From: Candidatus Moranbacteria bacterium RIFOXYB1_FULL_43_19
GTDB taxonomy: Bacteria > Patescibacteriota > Minisyncoccia > Moranbacterales > UBA11712
DNA length: 53,014 bases
Assembly: GCA_001784875.1 (NCBI GenBank)
Contig: MFSH01000018.1
Coordinates: 13,968 to 66,981, forward strand
Direction: 5' to 3'
Positions 1 to 8,825 of this stretch are shown here, one piece after another. How positions within the stretch are numbered: the stretch's first letter is position 1; each line of letters opens with the position of its first letter. The notes beneath the pieces were generated by a model that was not told the DNA's origin, searched no databases, and saw only the letters and a list, made by a program, of their open reading frames with translations. The translations under genes were made by a program, and so were the position numbers.

Positions 1-283
1 TGGAAGAGTCGCAGCCCGGAGTAGCCGTCACCACCGGTTTTGCAGGCGGACCGGCGATATGCAATGACAGAACAGTGGATGATACTCCGGCCACTTTCCC
101 TTCGATATCCTGCTTGAGCGCTCCCGGCCCCAGCCAGAATCCCAAGCCGAGATACAAAGACAAAGCCGCAATTGTGAGAAGCAAGTGCCATTTGGTGATT
201 TTTCTCAAGGCGCTTTTTTTCTTTTTCGGCCTTGGTATTTTTCCGACTTTTCTTTTCGGACTTGTTTTTTTTCCCGTCGCCAT
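1..283 (-). CDS. Hypothetical single-pass membrane protein, N-terminal part
   Basis: Reading the minus strand from the ATG at 283 gives an open frame of 94 codons that runs off the window start without a stop. The first 30 residues are very rich in Lys, Arg and Pro, followed by one hydrophobic helix at about residues 33-52 and then a Val/Thr/Pro-rich, presumably extracytoplasmic stretch. The basic N-terminus predicts N-in, C-out topology. A promoter-like pair lies directly upstream at 296-324. I do not recognise the family; the C-terminal domain that would identify it is outside the window. Confidence 0.7.
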   Translation of the reverse strand, partial: MATGKKTSPKRKVGKIPRPKKKKSALRKITKWHLLLTIAALSLYLGLGFWLGPGALKQDIEGKVAGVSSTVLSLHIAGPPAKPVVTATPGCDSS

Positions 284-295
284 GATTCTATTCTT

Positions 296-324
296 ATTCT
301 ACACTATATCCCGTTTTGTTTGAA
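296..324 (-). promoter_or_regulatory. Predicted promoter of the partial membrane-protein gene
   Basis: On the minus strand TTCAAA (324-319), a 17-base spacer and TAGAAT (301-296) resemble a sigma-70 type promoter. A start about 7 bases after the -10 box leaves only a few bases before the ATG at 283, so the mRNA would have almost no leader. Confidence 0.4.
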
Positions 325-438
325 GTTTACCCCTCACCAATCCTGACAATAAATGAAACCAATATATGCCTTAAGGCGAAGCTGCTTAGTCCTTGAACGC
401 AAATTCACATAGACTTTGGCTGGGATTGGTGTGTGGGT

Positions 439-468
439 AAAAAAAAGAACTGCCTCTCTGGCAGTTCT
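439..468 (-). terminator. Rho-independent terminator after the DUF916-like gene
   Basis: The arms AGAACTGCC (446-454) and GGCAGTTCT (460-468) form a 9-bp stem with a 5-base loop. On the minus strand the stem is followed by eight T (439-446). It lies 18 bases past the stop codon of the 487-2487 gene. Confidence 0.85.
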
Positions 469-486
469 CTGAAAAGGATATCGATT

Positions 487-2487
487 TCATTTCCCCGCAA
501 TCAGTGTCAAGCTCTCTGCATTTCCATCTTCCGTGTTTTTTTCAACTCTTGTCTGATACTTGCCCGCGCGCAAAAACGCAGCCAGGTCTTCGGCGCTGTC
601 TTTTTGAACGTCGTCAGAATAAATCACCGCGAGCCCCTGGTTGTCTTTTCTTTGCGCTTCCCCGATTTCTTCTTCAGGTGTGAAGCCGCCCTGGTAAACA
701 AGCGTTTTGATTTTTTCCGTCTCTTCTTTTCCCGCCCCGCCTTCAAGTAATTTTATTTTCACGAGATCCCGCTTCACGGAAGCTTTGCTATCAAGAGATC
801 CGAGATCCAAAAGTTCGTCTTTTGGAAAGAGATTATAAACAATCACATCTTTTTCCAAGCCGCTGATTTCTTTGAGCTCCGCATCATCCCCTTTTCCCAA
901 ATCGTTTTTTACCATTTCGGCCTGGTCTTTTTTCGACGGCGCGTATTCAACCGTGATTTTCGAATACTGGCGGCCGGCCAAATCGGAAACCGGCGCGGCG
1001 TCATATCCCATAAGCTGCATTTTTTTGAGAAGCCTCGTTCCCGAAACCGGGTCAATCCCCGAGGGAGTGAAAACTCCCGCCCGGATACTCGACTTTTTGG
1101 CCGCTCCGGAAATCGTCTTTTCCTGGCTTTCCTGGGGCTGAGCCGCTTGTTCTCCGGCGGGAGACGGCGGCGGAGCTTGGAGAATTCTCGAGCGATTTTT
1201 GTATTTGTGGGCCCCGACTGCTCCGAAAACAACAACCAATCCGATCAGGATATACAGAATTTTTCTCATCTTGCTTTTTTTCATTTCGCTTTTTCCTTTG
1301 AGCGGGGGGTGAAGCCTGCTTTCCTCGACCATTTTCACGAGAAGGTCAATGTTGCGCCGACTGGTCGGGATGAAGAGCTTTTGTCCCGTTCTGACCTCAA
1401 AAGGTTTTCGAATTTCATTTATTTTCGCCAGTCTTTTCCAATTCACGAAAAACAGCGAAGACAGGCTTCCCAGCGTATCCCCTCCTTTTACCGTGTAAAC
1501 GGGCATTTTTTCTTTGCTGGCTTCGCGGAAATATTGGAAAATAAGTCTTGCCAGAACAAGAAGCACGAAAAGGGAAACGAGAATAATCGCAATTCGATAC
1601 GGAAACGCCCAAATCACAATTTCTTTTTCGCCTGTTCCGACTCCCTCCTCGGCAAAACTGACGGAGAGCTTGGCTTTGTATCGCCCCAGAAGCGGAGCTT
1701 TGTCCCAAATTAAAAAGGATTCTTTGTTTTCTCCCCGGGGAAAAATCATCCCGATTTCACCCTCGGGAACATCGGCTGTTTTTTGCCCGAACATATTGAA
1801 AACTTCGACTTTTGCTTTGGGAGAAATTCTCACGTTGCCCTTGTTTTTAAGGCCGATCAGAAAGGTTGTTTTTCTGTTGAGATCCAAAAGGTCCCTCCAA
1901 AGATTTCTTGTCTTTTTGGGATCGGTGCGCCATTCAAAGCGGGTGATTTCAAAATTCTTCTTAACCTCGCCCGGAACCGTTTCATAAATCCTCACTCCCA
2001 CCCGGGTGACGATTTTCACACCCGTTCCGGAAATTTTTCCTTGCTCGGCGCCTTCTATTTCCTGCATCACTATTCCGCCGGCATGGTCTCCAATGTCGGC
2101 GTCCTTGGGAATTGTCACGGTGAAAGGCACTGATTTTTCGGTGTTGGGAGGGAGCTCAAATTCGTTGGCAGCCAGTTTTACCCAGGCTCCGATATCCGTC
2201 CGTGACGCGTCTTCCGGAAGAAGAGCAAAGGCTCCATCGCTGGTGGTTGTCGCGTCAACGGCGTATAGCTTGATGACGACCGTCTCTTTTTTGTTGTTGA
2301 TGACCCTTACTGCGTCCTCTTTCGACTGTCCCAAGTCTATTTTATAGAGAAACCAGGCATCGGAAAATTTGACGTTTGGGTCAGGATGGGCCGGAAGGAT
2401 TCCGACAGTTTCCGTGTTTACGGCTTTTGTCACCGCCGGAAAAGCAAAAACAGCTATCAACAAAAAGAAGAGAATATTTTTCTTCAT
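487..2487 (-). CDS. DUF916-like / LysM / LytR_C membrane protein (possible WxL-interacting protein)
   Basis: 666 residues. A signal peptide (1-22, cut near TKA) is followed by a beta-sandwich region at about 27-145 that resembles DUF916, the peptidoglycan-binding domain of WxL-interacting proteins (a GGIV motif at 137-140 follows the predicted last strands). A second Ig-like region covers about 175-290. Then come a membrane helix (296-318), a LysM domain (329-374, starting YTVKGGDTL), a second helix (408-428), a Pro/Gln linker and a LytR_C-like domain (466-550), possibly with a second degenerate copy to the end. LysM and DUF916 domains both bind peptidoglycan. In Gram-positive bacteria DUF916 proteins are encoded with WxL proteins, and three WxL-like genes lie 9 kb away. 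The LysM call is firm; DUF916 is by fold pattern and LytR_C is moderate. Confidence 0.75.
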   Translation of the reverse strand: MKKNILFFLLIAVFAFPAVTKAVNTETVGILPAHPDPNVKFSDAWFLYKIDLGQSKEDAVRVINNKKETVVIKLYAVDATTTSDGAFALLPEDASRTDIGAWVKLAANEFELPPNTEKSVPFTVTIPKDADIGDHAGGIVMQEIEGAEQGKISGTGVKIVTRVGVRIYETVPGEVKKNFEITRFEWRTDPKKTRNLWRDLLDLNRKTTFLIGLKNKGNVRISPKAKVEVFNMFGQKTADVPEGEIGMIFPRGENKESFLIWDKAPLLGRYKAKLSVSFAEEGVGTGEKEIVIWAFPYRIAIILVSLFVLLVLARLIFQYFREASKEKMPVYTVKGGDTLGSLSSLFFVNWKRLAKINEIRKPFEVRTGQKLFIPTSRRNIDLLVKMVEESRLHPPLKGKSEMKKSKMRKILYILIGLVVVFGAVGAHKYKNRSRILQAPPPSPAGEQAAQPQESQEKTISGAAKKSSIRAGVFTPSGIDPVSGTRLLKKMQLMGYDAAPVSDLAGRQYSKITVEYAPSKKDQAEMVKNDLGKGDDAELKEISGLEKDVIVYNLFPKDELLDLGSLDSKASVKRDLVKIKLLEGGAGKEETEKIKTLVYQGGFTPEEEIGEAQRKDNQGLAVIYSDDVQKDSAEDLAAFLRAGKYQTRVEKNTEDGNAESLTLIAGK

Positions 2488-2534
2488 ACAAAAAACTAGG
2501 TTAACTTATTAGGATCTTGTTTTTTCTTGTTATT

Positions 2535-2563
2535 ACTATACACAATCCACGGAAAAAATGGAA
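2535..2563 (-). promoter_or_regulatory. Possible promoter of the DUF916-like gene
   Basis: TTCCAT (2563-2558), a 17-base spacer and TATAGT (2540-2535) lie upstream of the ATG at 2487. The -35 box is poor, so this is tentative. Confidence 0.35.
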
Positions 2564-2564
2564 G

Positions 2565-4172
2565 CTATGGTCGCCTATAGATGGAGGCCAATCCGTCTGA
2601 ATAAACTTTTTTCCAGCCGATTTTTAAATAGGCGGTGTCGTTGGCCCAATTGCTGTAGAGAATAGCAAAGTCAATGTCGTATTTTTCCAAAGTCTTTTCC
2701 CAGCCTTCGTTATAGCGCACTGTATTGTTGAATTCCTCGAAAATCTTGAAGTCCCCCAGTCGCCAGCTGGGCATCCGCCCGTCAATATAGACTTTTTTCT
2801 CCGGGTATTGCCAGATGAGAAAACCTCCCCAGTTATATTCGTTGAGCATATTTCCCTCAATTGGATTCTCCTGAAGATATTTCACTGCGCCGAAGGGATA
2901 GCCTCCGTCGAAGGCCAGCTTTTCGATTGAAAATGAAGTTTTCCAAACGGGATAAATTTGCTGCCTTCCGAGAAGAAACACGGCCAAGACCATCAGCGCC
3001 AAAAACCATTTTCGGTGCATTATTCTTTCGAGCTCTCCGCCCGTAATCATCTCAACGATATAGACCCAAAAAGGAGTGCTGATAATCAAGAACACCGGCA
3101 TATGCCGCCAACTCGCAAAACCGAGATATAAAAAAGGAAGAGCTACCAATAAATATGAGCAGTCCAGTTTCCGCCAGCTGAAAAGAAGGAGAATTCCGAG
3201 AAGGGTGAGATAAATCAAAAATTGCCAGCTCATTGGGTTTTGGGCCGTCACCGGAAGCCATTCGCCGATATTTTGCTTCGCGTATTCGTCAAAAATCGTG
3301 GTGACGACTTCAATATACACCCGCCAGCTGTAGGGATTCGCGAGAGTCGCGAGGGCCGAAGCGGAAAATATTATCCCAAGCTTTGCGATTTTCCCGAGAG
3401 CCAGCGTGTTTTCCTCAAGTATTTTTCCGAATTTCAGAAATATTTCCGATCGAGATATTCTTGCCCACATCGCCGGATGCCGTTCAAACAAAATATTGCC
3501 CTTTGGAGATACGGGATAATTCTGGAATCGCAAACCGAATTTTCGCATTCCAAAAATAAGCACTCTCTTCGCCATTTCAACGGCCAAAAAAACTGCTATG
3601 AAAAACAAACCCACCGCAAACCCACCGTGGAAATTTACCCAAAGAAAAAATATTGCCGGCAACCAACATATTTTTCTTGTGTCCGGGTTTTTACGGAACT
3701 GAAAAATTATATAAATGACAAGCGCGAGACCCAAGAGCGTGATCATCTGCGGACGGACTCCGGTGATCGGAAGACTGGCAATGGCCGCGAGGATAGCCGC
3801 CGTAATTTTGTATTCCAGTTTGGCTTTGATTCCCAGCGTAACGAGGAGAAACGCAAAGGTAGTGATGATGGCGAAAATAACCGAAAGAACAAAAAGATTC
3901 AGCCAGCGGGAAACGGCAAACATCCAGATGTCGGTCACCCATTCGTGCATAATAAGCGGAAATTCGGCCATCGAATGGGAAAAAATGTCCTTTTGAGCCG
4001 CCTTCAAATGATGGTTCAACAAATATTCCCCGTCCGCAAGATGCCAACCCATGTCGGGATCAACGGGAGATTTCAAGGCAACGAAGAAAATGATAAAAAC
4101 ACCGAGAATAATGAATATGTTTCGGGCGGTTAGATGGATAAATATTCTTTTGAGGAAATTTTGGGAGTTCAT
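2565..4172 (-). CDS. Polytopic GT-C-like membrane protein
   Basis: 535 residues with about ten hydrophobic helices. Near the N-terminus a D-P-D-M-G-W-H-L segment is followed by a short amphipathic region, the layout of the first extracytoplasmic loop in GT-C glycosyltransferases, where an acidic motif binds the lipid-linked sugar donor. The C-terminal soluble part contains YNWGGFLIW and YIDGRMPSW, a signature I associate with uncharacterised GT-C-like proteins of candidate phyla. It lies upstream of the DUF916-like gene on the same strand and downstream of a second GT-C-type gene, separated from it by a 145-base repeat-rich gap. A role in lipid-linked sugar transfer or protein O-glycosylation is inference. 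Confidence 0.65.
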   Translation of the reverse strand: MNSQNFLKRIFIHLTARNIFIILGVFIIFFVALKSPVDPDMGWHLADGEYLLNHHLKAAQKDIFSHSMAEFPLIMHEWVTDIWMFAVSRWLNLFVLSVIFAIITTFAFLLVTLGIKAKLEYKITAAILAAIASLPITGVRPQMITLLGLALVIYIIFQFRKNPDTRKICWLPAIFFLWVNFHGGFAVGLFFIAVFLAVEMAKRVLIFGMRKFGLRFQNYPVSPKGNILFERHPAMWARISRSEIFLKFGKILEENTLALGKIAKLGIIFSASALATLANPYSWRVYIEVVTTIFDEYAKQNIGEWLPVTAQNPMSWQFLIYLTLLGILLLFSWRKLDCSYLLVALPFLYLGFASWRHMPVFLIISTPFWVYIVEMITGGELERIMHRKWFLALMVLAVFLLGRQQIYPVWKTSFSIEKLAFDGGYPFGAVKYLQENPIEGNMLNEYNWGGFLIWQYPEKKVYIDGRMPSWRLGDFKIFEEFNNTVRYNEGWEKTLEKYDIDFAILYSNWANDTAYLKIGWKKVYSDGLASIYRRP

Positions 4173-4317
4173 TTATGATCTTGGCTGTGAGTAACAAAGT
4201 GATGAGCAGTGGGACAGGTTTTAGGCTGTGGGTTATTAGCTTTTCCCAATGACTAATGACTCACCGCCCACATCTTTGTTACCCACAACAAATATGTACT
4301 GCCCACAGCCATGTTCC
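4173..4317. repeat. Intergenic repeat with inverted GGCTGTG / CACAGCC arms
   Basis: This gap between the two GT-C-type genes contains ATGACTAATGAC followed by a segment ending CTTTGTTACC. The same order recurs at 49892-49932 in front of rbfA's neighbour infB. A GGCTGTG with GTAACAAAG on the left side is mirrored by CTTTGTTAC and CCACAGCC on the right, so the transcript could fold into a long imperfect hairpin. No gene is visible here. Confidence 0.6.
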
Positions 4318-5790
4318 CTATAAATTTTTTCTGAACAACAAATACCCGTCTTCATCAAAAATCAAATCATATTTATCCGACCTCTTCAACTCCTCGATAT
4401 TTTCCTGCCATTCGAGCGTGTCCATCTGCAGAGCATATTCAAATCCGAAAATCTGCTTGGGATTGTCCGCAAACGGGTCGAAAGTATCGAGCAGGACATA
4501 TTCCGCCTCGTCTTTTTTCAGGGGAAAACGGTAGATGAATTGCCGCTCCGAAAAATGAGGGCCCAGATTGTGCTGGATGGAAAGCGAGGCATCGGCCGGA
4601 ATCATTTTTTTTACTTCGCCGATTTTTTTGGCGTGGGCGCTCGGGAGATAGTCGCTTATTTTGTAATTCGGCGACAGCGGAAAAACTCCATAGAGAATAC
4701 TCGATCCCAGGCTAAAAGCAAAAACAAGGATCGCAAACATCCAACGCAAGAATTTGTCCTCCAAAAACCACTTTTTATAAGTATAAATGGAGGCAAAAAA
4801 CACGAAAGGCGCGAAAATCGCTGAATGATAGAAAGAAACGCTGAAAGTCATCGGATTGCTGCTCAATATCCCGATAAAAAGAACCGGCAAAATTATCCAA
4901 AATGGCCAGGAGAAAAGGGCCAGTGAAAAAACCGGAGCAACAAGAATAAAAATATACTTTAGTCTTTCATAAGAAAAAATCACTTTGAAAATTGTCAGTG
5001 GATGGAGAATTATATTTTTGGCTATTTCCGAAAAACTTGAACCGAGCCAGGCGTAGCGTGACGGATACATTGATTCGCTATAGATAAGCGCCGGCTTTCC
5101 CGTCGAGGAAAAATAGGGAATAAGAACCGTCATAACAAGAAAAAAATATAGGAGGGAAACCCCGCTCACGATAATCCCGAATTTCTTTCTTTTTTTTATG
5201 AAAATGAGATAAAGCCCCATCATAAACACCAAAAGCGGCAGGTGTTCCTGGCTCAAAGCTAGAAGCGCGGCAAAAAAAATGAACCATCTGTCATTCTCAT
5301 TTTCAAGAAAATATAAGGCCCAAGCGGCGAAAAAAACAGCCAAAACAATTTCATGGAAATCATAAAGGAGGCCGTTTCCAAGCGCTGGATAGAGCAAGTA
5401 TCCAGCTAGCATCAAAAGCCCCAGCTTGCCGCTTTTGAATTTTTCTTTGGCAAAAAGATAAATAGGGATCGCGCTTCCTCCCACCGCGAGAGACTGAAAA
5501 AACAAAAGCCATTTCGGCGACGCAAAAATGAAGTAAAAAGGCAAAAAAATCATCAAAATTGGACTGAAATGAGCGCCGAGATAGTTATCTATATTTACCA
5601 TACTTGAAGTGAGATGGAAAAAATTTCCGTGAACCGTGCTCCAGAGCGCCTGGTCATAAGTTCCCAGATCGTTGAGATAGGATTTCAGGGCGTCATGCCT
5701 CCCGAATGAAAGCGCGGTGAAAACAAGCACAAAAACGATTATGAGAAGAAGAGCTATTTTTTCGGTTTTTGCCTTTCCGATCGAAATCAT
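4318..5790 (-). CDS. DUF2079 family polytopic membrane protein
   Basis: 490 residues from the ATG at 5790. That start makes an ATGA overlap with the stop of the methyltransferase upstream; a longer frame to 5907 would run deep into that gene. The sequence after the first helix (LNDLGTYDQALW, then a histidine-containing loop before FSPILM) is characteristic of DUF2079, a GT-C-like family of predicted membrane proteins. About eleven helices are visible, with YDFHEI in a loop and an SQEHLP motif. DUF2079 has no proven reaction; by fold and context it is probably a glycosyltransferase using a polyprenyl-linked donor. The four-base overlap implies translational coupling with the methyltransferase. 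Confidence 0.8.
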   Translation of the reverse strand: MISIGKAKTEKIALLLIIVFVLVFTALSFGRHDALKSYLNDLGTYDQALWSTVHGNFFHLTSSMVNIDNYLGAHFSPILMIFLPFYFIFASPKWLLFFQSLAVGGSAIPIYLFAKEKFKSGKLGLLMLAGYLLYPALGNGLLYDFHEIVLAVFFAAWALYFLENENDRWFIFFAALLALSQEHLPLLVFMMGLYLIFIKKRKKFGIIVSGVSLLYFFLVMTVLIPYFSSTGKPALIYSESMYPSRYAWLGSSFSEIAKNIILHPLTIFKVIFSYERLKYIFILVAPVFSLALFSWPFWIILPVLFIGILSSNPMTFSVSFYHSAIFAPFVFFASIYTYKKWFLEDKFLRWMFAILVFAFSLGSSILYGVFPLSPNYKISDYLPSAHAKKIGEVKKMIPADASLSIQHNLGPHFSERQFIYRFPLKKDEAEYVLLDTFDPFADNPKQIFGFEYALQMDTLEWQENIEELKRSDKYDLIFDEDGYLLFRKNL

Positions 5791-6662
5791 TTTTTTCGAG
5801 CGATGAGAAAAATATTGTCGCGGAGATTGAGATAAAAATTTATCCGTCCCATCCGGCTTTTCAGAAAATAATTGGATATTTTTCTTGAAACGGGATTTTC
5901 TTGCCAATTGGCCAAAACCTTGAAGACAGTTTGCAGGCTGAATTTTTTTCCGACGCGGGATATCTTCATGACTTCAAAGCCGTTTTTCTCGAGAACCGCT
6001 TTCAGATTATCGCAATTGAACAGATTGAGATGGTTCGGGGGAACAATCGCGTGCCAGCGTTTTCCGAATATTCTGGCTAACACGCTTCGGGAATCAGGGG
6101 TGTTTATGGCCAGTATGCCGCCTGTTCTCAAAATCTTTCGAGCCTGCTTAAAAGCCAAATCGGGTTTTCCGAAATGCTCAAGAACATCCCAAAAAGTGAC
6201 CGCGTCAAAACAATTTTCAGAAAATTCATGATTTTCAAAATCGCCGACCGCGATTTCCAGTCCCTTTTTTCTCGCTTTTTTTGCCGCGTATTTTGAAATT
6301 TCAATGCCGCTCGCCTCCCAACCGTTTTTTCGCGCCAGCTCAAGAAAATGCCCGGTCGCCGCTCCGACATCGAGAAGTTTTCCTTTTCGCGGCAAAATTG
6401 CTTCGGTTTTTTTGAGATATTTTTTGAAAGTTCCGCCGAGTATCTCGCGGTCGCTTTCATAATCGGCATACCCTAATTCGTTTTTCGCCCCGGAAAAATA
6501 ATCTTCCTCATAGAGCGCGAAGTGATTTTCCGGCACAGGCCAAACAAAAATCAAACCGCATTCCCGGCAAAGAAAAACGTCGCAACCGTTTTTTTGCGTG
6601 AAAAAACTGGCATCCTGGCCTTGGCAAGCCAAACAAGTCGTTTTTTTCAATTTGTATGCCAA
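5787..6662 (-). CDS. Zinc-ribbon class I SAM-dependent methyltransferase
   Basis: 291 residues. An N-terminal zinc ribbon is formed by C10, C13, C32 and C35. The methyltransferase core follows: the SAM-binding loop LLDVGAATG (96-104), an acidic residue at the end of strand 2, and FWDVLEH followed by a proline-rich strand 5. This arrangement (zinc ribbon plus Methyltransf_23) is common in glycan and surface-polysaccharide loci, where members methylate sugars or lipid-linked glycans. It is the first gene of a minus-strand operon with the DUF2079 gene. It is divergent from the GT2 gene at 6746 across only 83 bases, so the two promoters must lie back to back. The substrate is unknown. Confidence 0.85.
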   Translation of the reverse strand: MAYKLKKTTCLACQGQDASFFTQKNGCDVFLCRECGLIFVWPVPENHFALYEEDYFSGAKNELGYADYESDREILGGTFKKYLKKTEAILPRKGKLLDVGAATGHFLELARKNGWEASGIEISKYAAKKARKKGLEIAVGDFENHEFSENCFDAVTFWDVLEHFGKPDLAFKQARKILRTGGILAINTPDSRSVLARIFGKRWHAIVPPNHLNLFNCDNLKAVLEKNGFEVMKISRVGKKFSLQTVFKVLANWQENPVSRKISNYFLKSRMGRINFYLNLRDNIFLIARKK

Positions 6663-6739
6663 ATTATCGCTTCTTATATATTTTCATTTTATCACCAAAT
6701 TTGACCCGCAACAAGGCTGGATTTTCGCAAGATGTCCGT

Positions 6740-6757
6740 GCTAGAATGAAAAAAATG
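6740..6757 (+). promoter_or_regulatory. Extended -10 promoter with leaderless start
   Basis: TGC followed by TAGAAT (6742-6747) is an extended -10 element. Exactly seven bases later is ATG (6755), so transcription would begin at or next to that codon. No Shine-Dalgarno sequence is visible. The same spacing occurs in front of the GT2 gene at 11488. Confidence 0.45.
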
Positions 6758-7630
6758 CTCAAATGCTCTGTGGGCGTGATGGCTCATAACGAAGAAAAAA
6801 ATATCGCCCGGCTGCTCGAAGCTCTTCTTGGCCAAGAGCTGCTTGGTGTTGAGATTTCCGAAATTATCGTCGTCGCCAGCGGATGCACGGACCGAACCAA
6901 AAAAATCGCATGTGAAGTCGCGGAAAAAAATCCGAAAATAAAAGTGCTGGTTCAAGAAAAACGGGAGGGCAAAGCTTCAGCCGTCAATCTTTGGCTTAAA
7001 AAAGCCGCGGCTGATATCATGGTTATGGAAAGCGCCGACACTATTCCCGAAAAAGACACGATCGAAAAAATAGTCATTCCCTTTGAAAATCCAGAAATCG
7101 GCATGGCTGGCGCGCGGCCGGTTCCGACCAATGATCCCAAGACTTTCATGGGATTCGCCACCCATCTTCTCTGGAACCTTCATCATCATATTTCCCTCAA
7201 AAATCCGAAGATGGGAGAACTGGTTGCTTTTCGAAAGGTGATTTCTGAAATTCCCGTTGATACCGCCGTTGACGAGGCGGAAATCGAAGCCGCCGTGAAG
7301 AAAAATGGCTATGGAATAAAGTATGTTCCCGATGCAGTCGTTCAGAATCGGGGACCGGAAAACATCTCCGATTTTTTGAAACAGCGCCGCCGGATTCAGG
7401 CCGGCCATCTGGCCCTCAAAAAAAAAGGCCACTCTGTTTCCACTTCAAACGGAGGAAAAATATTTCTTCTGCTTCTCCGGAACATGGACTGGGACCTACG
7501 TTCTCTTGTTTTCACTCCTCTGGTCGTTTTGCTTGAAGCTTGGGGCAGATTCTTGGGATGGTATGACTGGAGAATCAAAAGAAAAAAGCATCATATTTGG
7601 GAGATTGCCAAAAGCACGAAGAAACTATAA
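6746..7630 (+). CDS. Family 2 glycosyltransferase (GT-A fold), membrane associated
   Basis: About 294 residues. The start is ATG 6746 or ATG 6755; the frame is open upstream to 6656, but that would overlap the divergent gene. GT-A features are the N-terminal VGVMAHNEEKNI nucleotide-binding strand, ASGCTDRT, EGKASAVN and the metal-region ESADT, followed by an acceptor-loop region and QRRRIQAGH, the Q-x-x-R-R-W-like motif of processive and dolichyl-type GT2 enzymes. A hydrophobic stretch (LVFTPLVVLLEAWGRFLGW) near the C-terminus suggests membrane attachment. It starts the plus-strand glycan block, followed by the radical SAM gene after 18 bases. The donor sugar cannot be predicted. Confidence 0.85.
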   Translation: MKKMLKCSVGVMAHNEEKNIARLLEALLGQELLGVEISEIIVVASGCTDRTKKIACEVAEKNPKIKVLVQEKREGKASAVNLWLKKAAADIMVMESADTIPEKDTIEKIVIPFENPEIGMAGARPVPTNDPKTFMGFATHLLWNLHHHISLKNPKMGELVAFRKVISEIPVDTAVDEAEIEAAVKKNGYGIKYVPDAVVQNRGPENISDFLKQRRRIQAGHLALKKKGHSVSTSNGGKIFLLLLRNMDWDLRSLVFTPLVVLLEAWGRFLGWYDWRIKRKKHHIWEIAKSTKKL

Positions 7631-7648
7631 AAGATAAAATTCTTAATA

Positions 7649-8809
7649 ATGTTTTCTCTCGCTCCAAAAATCCCACTTTATAAATCCTTCCGCCGGTTCG
7701 GAAAACCGCGGCTTTTGCCGCTGAATTTGACTTTGAATGTCACTTTTCGCTGTAATTCACGCTGCGCGACCTGCAATATCTGGAAGAAAAAAGTGGATTC
7801 GTCCTTCATCACTTCTCATGAAAGAAATATGCAAGCTAAAAATATTCTAAAAACCGACCAATTTGAAAAAGTGGTGAGGGACGAATTGACGCTTTCCGAA
7901 TGGAAAAAAATATTCCAAAGTATCGGCCCGAGGAAAGTTTTTTGGCTCATCCTTTCCGGCGGAGAGCCGTTTTTGAGAGCCGACTTGGCCGAGCTCTGTC
8001 GGCTGGCGGGAAAATATTTGAGGCCGAAAATAATCAACATTCCCACGAACGGATATTTATACCAAATTATTCCGGCCAGAGTGGAAGAAATTCTCGCCGC
8101 CGCTCCCAAATCAAAAGTGGTAATAAATTTTTCTCTAGATGGAATCGGCAAAGCGCACGACAAAATCAGAAACCTCGAAGGCAGTTTTGAAAATTTGATG
8201 AAAAGCTACAGGGCTGTGCGAAATATCAAGAATCCCCGCCTTACTGTCGGTGTCCACAGTGTCATATCAAAATTAAATTACGATAAAGTATCCGAAATTT
8301 ATGATTTCGTTCAAACGGAACTCCAACCCGATTCTTATATCAGTGAAATAGCCGAACAGCGAACGGAGCTCGACAATTTCAATTTGGACATTTTCCCGAA
8401 GAAAGAAGAATATTTCGCGGCGGTGGATTATCTTCTTGAAAAGCTGGGCGAGGAAAAATCAAAGGGCCTTTCGAGAATCACCTTGTCCTTGAGAAAAAAT
8501 TATTATCGGCTGGTGAAAGAAATTCTCCGAAAAAAAATCCAGTTCATCCCCTGTTATGCCGGCTTCGCCTCCGCCCAGATTTCGGCCGAGGGTGAAGTTT
8601 GGCCCTGTTGCGTGCGGGGCGACAGTATGGGAAACTTGCGGGAGAATAATTTTGATTTTCCAAGAGTGTGGGCGGGCAAAAAAGCCCAAAACATCCGCCA
8701 GAGCATCAAAGAAAAAGAATGCTGGTGCCCCTTGGCTTCGGCGAGCTATACCAATATGCTGATGCATGAACCGTCTCTCGCGAAAATCGTAAAAGATTAT
8801 TTTTTATAG
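7649..8809 (+). CDS. Radical SAM protein with SPASM-like C-terminal cysteines
   Basis: 386 residues. The radical SAM cluster motif C-x3-C-x2-C is at C35, C39 and C42 (FRCNSRCATC). The GGEPFL motif that contacts SAM follows at about residues 105-110, and NFSLDG occurs later in the barrel. C302, C320, C321, C358 and C360 form a SPASM/Twitch-like auxiliary Fe-S region. Such proteins modify peptides or take part in lipid and cell-surface metabolism. Placement between a GT2 gene and a sugar epimerase points to a glycan or lipid modification, but no small precursor peptide is visible nearby. The insertion after the Cys motif (about 50-70) is longer than usual. The specific reaction is unknown. Confidence 0.85.
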   Translation: MFSLAPKIPLYKSFRRFGKPRLLPLNLTLNVTFRCNSRCATCNIWKKKVDSSFITSHERNMQAKNILKTDQFEKVVRDELTLSEWKKIFQSIGPRKVFWLILSGGEPFLRADLAELCRLAGKYLRPKIINIPTNGYLYQIIPARVEEILAAAPKSKVVINFSLDGIGKAHDKIRNLEGSFENLMKSYRAVRNIKNPRLTVGVHSVISKLNYDKVSEIYDFVQTELQPDSYISEIAEQRTELDNFNLDIFPKKEEYFAAVDYLLEKLGEEKSKGLSRITLSLRKNYYRLVKEILRKKIQFIPCYAGFASAQISAEGEVWPCCVRGDSMGNLRENNFDFPRVWAGKKAQNIRQSIKEKECWCPLASASYTNMLMHEPSLAKIVKDYFL

Positions 8810-8825
8810 AACAGACTCAAGGCCA

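Noticed and set aside
3222-4133. Plus-strand 303-codon frame
   Set aside because: Antisense to the GT-C-like gene, with many Arg/Lys/Asn runs and no domain; the minus-strand frame has clear membrane helices.
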